Assembly (NCBI RefSeq): GCF_030317115.1 | Contig: NZ_JASZYF010000002.1 | Span: forward strand, 186,001 to 250,000 | DNA: 64,000 nt | Source of the DNA: Variovorax gracilis | GTDB taxonomy: Bacteria > Pseudomonadota > Gammaproteobacteria > Burkholderiales > Burkholderiaceae_C | Direction: 5' to 3' | Part shown: positions 61,236 through 64,000 of the stretch, piece by piece | Position numbering within the stretch: position 1 is the stretch's first letter | Layout of the letters: every line of letters starts with the position of its first letter | Position numbers and translations under genes: made by a program | Notes under the pieces: model-generated | Told to the model about the DNA's origin: nothing | The model's database searches: none | The model's input: only the letters and a program-made list of their open reading frames with translations

Positions 61236-62604
61236 AGACGCTGGCGACTGCACCCGACCCGCCCGGCGCCCGGGCGCTCGGATGCGGAGGTCGCGCCAGC
61301 CCCAGATGCTCGCGCAGAGTGCGACCCTCGTAGTCCGTGCGGAACAGTCCGCGTCGCTGCAGTTCGGGGATCACGAGATCGGCAAAGTCCTTCAGGCCGT
61401 GGGGCAGCGTCGGCGCCAGCACGTTGAAGCCGTCGGCCGCGCCGGTGGTGAACCAGTGCTCGAGCTGGTCGGCGATGCTCTCGGCCGTGCCGACCAGCGT
61501 CCAGTGGCCCCGGGCGCCCGCCACTTTTTCGTACAGCTGGCGAATGGTGAGGTGGTCTCGCCGGGCCATGGCAGCGAAGAGTTCCTGCCGGCTCTTCCAG
61601 CCTTCGGTCACGGGCAGGTCCTGCGGGAAAGGGTCGTCGACCGAATAGCCCGAGAGGTCGACATTGCCGAGAAAGGTGGAGAGGAGCCCGACGCCAAGCG
61701 CGGGGTCGATCAAGCCCTGCAGTTGCTCGAACTTCTCCTGCGCCTCCTGCCGGGTCCGCCCGACGAAGGGCGAGATGCCCGGCAGGATCTTGAGCTGGTC
61801 CGGCGTGCGTCCATGCGCGGCGAGCCTGCCCTTCAGCGAACGATAAAAGGCCCGCGCGTCATCCGCCGTCTGCTGGGCGGTGAACACCACCTCGGCCGTG
61901 GCGGCGGCAAGATCCTGCCCATCACCAGAGGAACCGGCCTGCACCAGCACCGGGTAGCCCTGCGGCGCGCGCGGCGTCTGCAAGGCACCATGCACCGTGA
62001 AATGCTCACCTTCGTGCGCCACGCGATGCAGGCGCTGCGGCTCGAAGAAGCGGTTGGCCGACTTGTCATGGATGAAGGCATCGTCCTCCCAGCTGTCCCA
62101 CAGCCCCTTCACGATCTTCACGTACTCGTGCGCCCGCGCATAGCGATGGGCGTGGTCGAGTTGCCTGGGCAGACCGAAGCTGCGGGCTTCGAAATCGCTG
62201 CCCGAAGTCACGAGGTTCCACCCGCTGCGCCCTCCGCTGATCTGATCGAGCGTCGCGTACTTGCGCGCCAGGTGATAGGCCGGCAGGTAGGTGGCGGAGA
62301 CCGTCGCCACCAGGCCGATGTGCGTGGTCGATTGCGACAGCGCCGCCAGCGTGATGAGCGGGTCGAGCGGATACCACAGCGCGTTTTTAGCCACGACCGC
62401 ATCGGGGGGCCCGGGAAGGCCGACGTTGTCGGCGAAGAAGATCGCATCGAACCTGGCCGCTTCGGCGATGCGCGTCCATTCCTTCAGCGATTCGATCCGG
62501 CTGGCCGCACCGGCATCCACGTCGGGATGACGCCAGGCCGCAAGGTGATGGCCGACGCCGAAGAAGAAGGCGCCGAGGTGCATCTGCTTTCGAGAGAGGG
62601 TCAT
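61207..62604 (-). CDS. NtaA/SnaA/DszA-family FMN-dependent monooxygenase
   Basis: 465 residues, normal for the family (~440-460). KQMHLGAFFFGVGHHLAAWRHPDVDAGAASRIESLKEWTRIAEAARFDAIFFADN is the family N-terminus, and ATYLPAYHLARKYATLDQISGGRSGWNLVTSGSDFEARSFGL holds the flavin-site SGGRxGWNxVTS motif; both were read in pieces. These enzymes use FMNH2 from a partner reductase to oxygenate sulfones, nitrilotriacetate or similar compounds. ATG 62604 is chosen by family N-terminus. It follows its own SsuA-like binding protein by 22 bp. Confidence 0.92.
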   Translation of the reverse strand: MTLSRKQMHLGAFFFGVGHHLAAWRHPDVDAGAASRIESLKEWTRIAEAARFDAIFFADNVGLPGPPDAVVAKNALWYPLDPLITLAALSQSTTHIGLVATVSATYLPAYHLARKYATLDQISGGRSGWNLVTSGSDFEARSFGLPRQLDHAHRYARAHEYVKIVKGLWDSWEDDAFIHDKSANRFFEPQRLHRVAHEGEHFTVHGALQTPRAPQGYPVLVQAGSSGDGQDLAAATAEVVFTAQQTADDARAFYRSLKGRLAAHGRTPDQLKILPGISPFVGRTRQEAQEKFEQLQGLIDPALGVGLLSTFLGNVDLSGYSVDDPFPQDLPVTEGWKSRQELFAAMARRDHLTIRQLYEKVAGARGHWTLVGTAESIADQLEHWFTTGAADGFNVLAPTLPHGLKDFADLVIPELQRRGLFRTDYEGRTLREHLGLARPPHPSARAPGGSGAVASVFRSGTPVRP

Positions 62605-62626
62605 GGGGCTTGCGGCGCGCTCTCCT

Positions 62627-63652
62627 TCAGGGCTTTGCGGCGACGACCGCATCGCTGATCCGGATGGGCTTCGGAATCAGCTTGAGCTGGAAGAAGGTGT
62701 CCGCAATCTTCTGCTGGTCCGCAGCGACGGCCGGCGTGATGGGCTTCACGTTGAACTCGTAGCGACGCAACGCCGTCTCGACCACGTCGACCGGCAGCCC
62801 CTGCAGCGGCGCAATCAGCTCGGCCGCCTGCCGCAGGTTCTTCTTCAACCAGATACCTTGCGTGACCGCGTCCTCGAACAAGGCATCGATCACTTGCGGG
62901 TTCCTGGTGACGAAAGCGCGCTCCCCCAGGTAGTACTGGTAGTTGTTCACCACGTTCGGCGTTCCGTCCGCGAGGATGCGTGCGCCCGTGGCCTTCTCGG
63001 CGGCAGCCTGGAACGGCTCCCAGATCACCCACGCATCGACATTCTTGCTCTCGAAAGCCGCACGGCCATCGGCTGGCGCCAGGTAGATGGGCTGGATGTC
63101 CGAGAGCGAAAGCCCGTTCTTCTCGAGCTGCTTCACGAGCAGGTAGTGCACGTTGCTGCCCTTGTTCAGCGCGACCTTCTTGCCCTTCAGGTCGGCAACC
63201 GACCGGATCGGTGAATCCTTGGTGACCAGGATGGCCTCGGCTTGCGGTGCAGCCGGGTCGAAGCCGACGTACACGAACCTGGCCCCGGCCGCCTGCGCGA
63301 AGATCGGCGGCGCCTCGCCGACATAGCCGACATCGACCGCGCCGACGTTGAGGCCTTCCAGCAGTTGCGGTCCCGCCGGGAACTCGACCCACTTCACGCC
63401 GAAGCCGAGCGGGGCGAGCTTTTTCTCCAGCGTGCCCTGGGCCTTCTGCAACACGAAGAGGCTGGCCGACTTCTGATAGCCGACGCGCAGTTCGCCCTTG
63501 GACTGGGCGTGGGCGGAGGGGCTGGCGAGCAAGGCCGCGATCAGCGCCATCGCGCCGGCGATCAGCACGCCGAGCGACATGAAACGCAGCGTCCATTGCG
63601 ACGATCTGCGCATCGGACGGTCTTCGAAATCTTCGGAAGCGAGAAGCAACAT
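62627..63652 (-). CDS. Aliphatic-sulfonate ABC binding protein, SsuA-like
   Basis: 341 residues from ATG 63652 (AAGGA about seven bases ahead). A long signal region with basic part (MRRSSQWTLR) and hydrophobic core (LGVLIAGAMALIAALL) ends SAHAQ. ELRVGYQKSASLFVLQKAQGTLEKKLAPLGFGVKWVEFPAGPQLLEGLNVGAVDVGYVGEAPPIFAQAAG, in pieces, is the classical SsuA signature, clearer than in the proteins at 56443 and 57544. It binds alkanesulfonates in the periplasm. No ATPase/permease directly adjoins it; it may use the SsuBC-like pair of the neighbouring operon or one beyond the edge. Confidence 0.93.
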   Translation of the reverse strand: MLLLASEDFEDRPMRRSSQWTLRFMSLGVLIAGAMALIAALLASPSAHAQSKGELRVGYQKSASLFVLQKAQGTLEKKLAPLGFGVKWVEFPAGPQLLEGLNVGAVDVGYVGEAPPIFAQAAGARFVYVGFDPAAPQAEAILVTKDSPIRSVADLKGKKVALNKGSNVHYLLVKQLEKNGLSLSDIQPIYLAPADGRAAFESKNVDAWVIWEPFQAAAEKATGARILADGTPNVVNNYQYYLGERAFVTRNPQVIDALFEDAVTQGIWLKKNLRQAAELIAPLQGLPVDVVETALRRYEFNVKPITPAVAADQQKIADTFFQLKLIPKPIRISDAVVAAKP

Positions 63653-63852
63653 GAGAGGGTCCTTGCAAACAAGAGGGAGGCAGCCGAGGTTCCGCCCTGC
63701 GCCTGACGCGGCGGATTCTGGTGCCGAGGCCTGCAACCGCCAAAGAAGGTTTTCGAGTTTCCTGATGCGCTTTTCATGCTGGACAAGCGCGCCCTCTCCG
63801 GGCCAAGGTGCTACGCCGCCATCCGGCGGACACCCATCCCGACACGCTACCC
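63653..63852. promoter_or_regulatory. Divergent upstream region of two monooxygenase units
   Basis: 200 bp between the SsuA-like gene (minus) and the partial monooxygenase (plus). A small hairpin CGCCG-CCATC-CGGCG lies at 63814-63828, 25 bp ahead of the plus-strand start. No clear promoter hexamers were identified. Confidence 0.35.
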
Positions 63853-64000
63853 ATGACCAGACCCCGCCAACTCAAGCTAGGCGCCTTCATGCGCCCAGTC
63901 AGCATCCACACGGGCGCCTGGCGCTATCCGGGCGCATTCGCAGACGCGAACTTCAACTTTGCGCACCTCAAGCGATTCGCGCAGACGCTGGAGCGCGCCC
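63853..64000 (+). CDS. NtaA/SnaA/DszA-family monooxygenase, N-terminal part (cut by right edge)
   Basis: 49 residues visible. LKLGAFMRPVSIHTGAWRYPGAFADANFNFAHLKRFAQTLE matches, in pieces, the N-terminus of the same monooxygenase family as the gene at 61207-62604 (LGAFFxxxxHHxxxWRHP there), though a different subgroup. It probably begins a further organosulfur oxygenation unit outside the window. Confidence 0.75.
   Translation, partial: MTRPRQLKLGAFMRPVSIHTGAWRYPGAFADANFNFAHLKRFAQTLERA

Overview
The window is high-GC DNA, densely coding with strong third-position G/C bias. It most resembles a Burkholderiales chromosome of the Comamonadaceae type (Variovorax/Acidovorax-like). The basis is gene content: Bug-type and Liv-type transporters, many acyl-CoA enzymes and SDRs, organosulfur genes, and copies of a roughly 90-bp hairpin-rich intergenic repeat that I associate from memory with this family. 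I see no transposase, integrase, rRNA, CRISPR array or phage gene. The only RNA gene recognised is tRNA-Lys(CTT).

Region 1 (1-8957, minus strand) is a tightly packed gene string: a cytosolic arylsulfatase, a HAD phosphatase, a DUF1254/DUF1214 protein, a very large exported Gly/Tyr/Trp-rich protein, a second, exported HAD phosphatase paralogous to the first, and three membrane proteins (MarC, DUF202, ClC-type channel). A perfect 11-bp inverted repeat (9122-9145) lies upstream of the string. Region 2 (9203-22398) is ordinary chromosome: SDRs, a thiolase, tRNA-Lys with its terminator, a DUF72 protein, a TetR regulator divergent from a thioesterase and an AidB-like acyl-CoA dehydrogenase, a LysR/LysE exporter pair, an epoxide-hydrolase-like enzyme, an M20 peptidase and an RhtB exporter.

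Region 3 (22603-35001) is a CoA-thioester catabolic locus. The minus-strand operon has the gene set of the Pseudomonas aeruginosa itaconate locus (CoA-transferase, hydratase, citramalyl-CoA lyase, acyl-CoA dehydrogenase, MmgE/PrpD, LysR regulator). It adds a citryl-CoA-lyase-like enzyme. A divergent plus-strand unit carries a fused two-domain acyl-CoA dehydrogenase, a Bug-type solute-binding protein and an acyl-CoA ligase. The likely logic is: bind an organic acid, activate it with CoA, dehydrogenate, hydrate, and cleave to central metabolites.

Region 4 (35105-44516) holds assorted genes: a small four-cysteine protein, an SDR with a degenerate active site, a DUF3616 protein, a 1243-residue AsmA-like protein, a small membrane protein, a 3-methyladenine DNA glycosylase, two small exported proteins and an orphan PhnD-like binding protein.

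Region 5 (44560 to the right edge) looks like an organosulfur acquisition island made of three transcription units. (a) A ten-gene minus-strand operon combines an SfnB-like flavin oxidoreductase, two carboxymuconolactone-decarboxylase/AhpD-like proteins (Avi_7169 and Avi_7170 families), a KPN_01858-type luciferase-like monooxygenase, a two-domain VOC protein, an OsmC protein and a complete branched-chain-type ABC importer whose two permeases are fused. (b) A divergent plus-strand operon combines an AprA-like flavoprotein and a dicluster ferredoxin with a sulfonate-type ABC importer served by three different binding proteins. (c) An SsuA-like binding protein with a DszA/NtaA-type monooxygenase is divergent from a second such monooxygenase cut by the right edge. 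The flavoprotein/ferredoxin pair embedded in a sulfonate importer operon is the best candidate here for an undescribed system.
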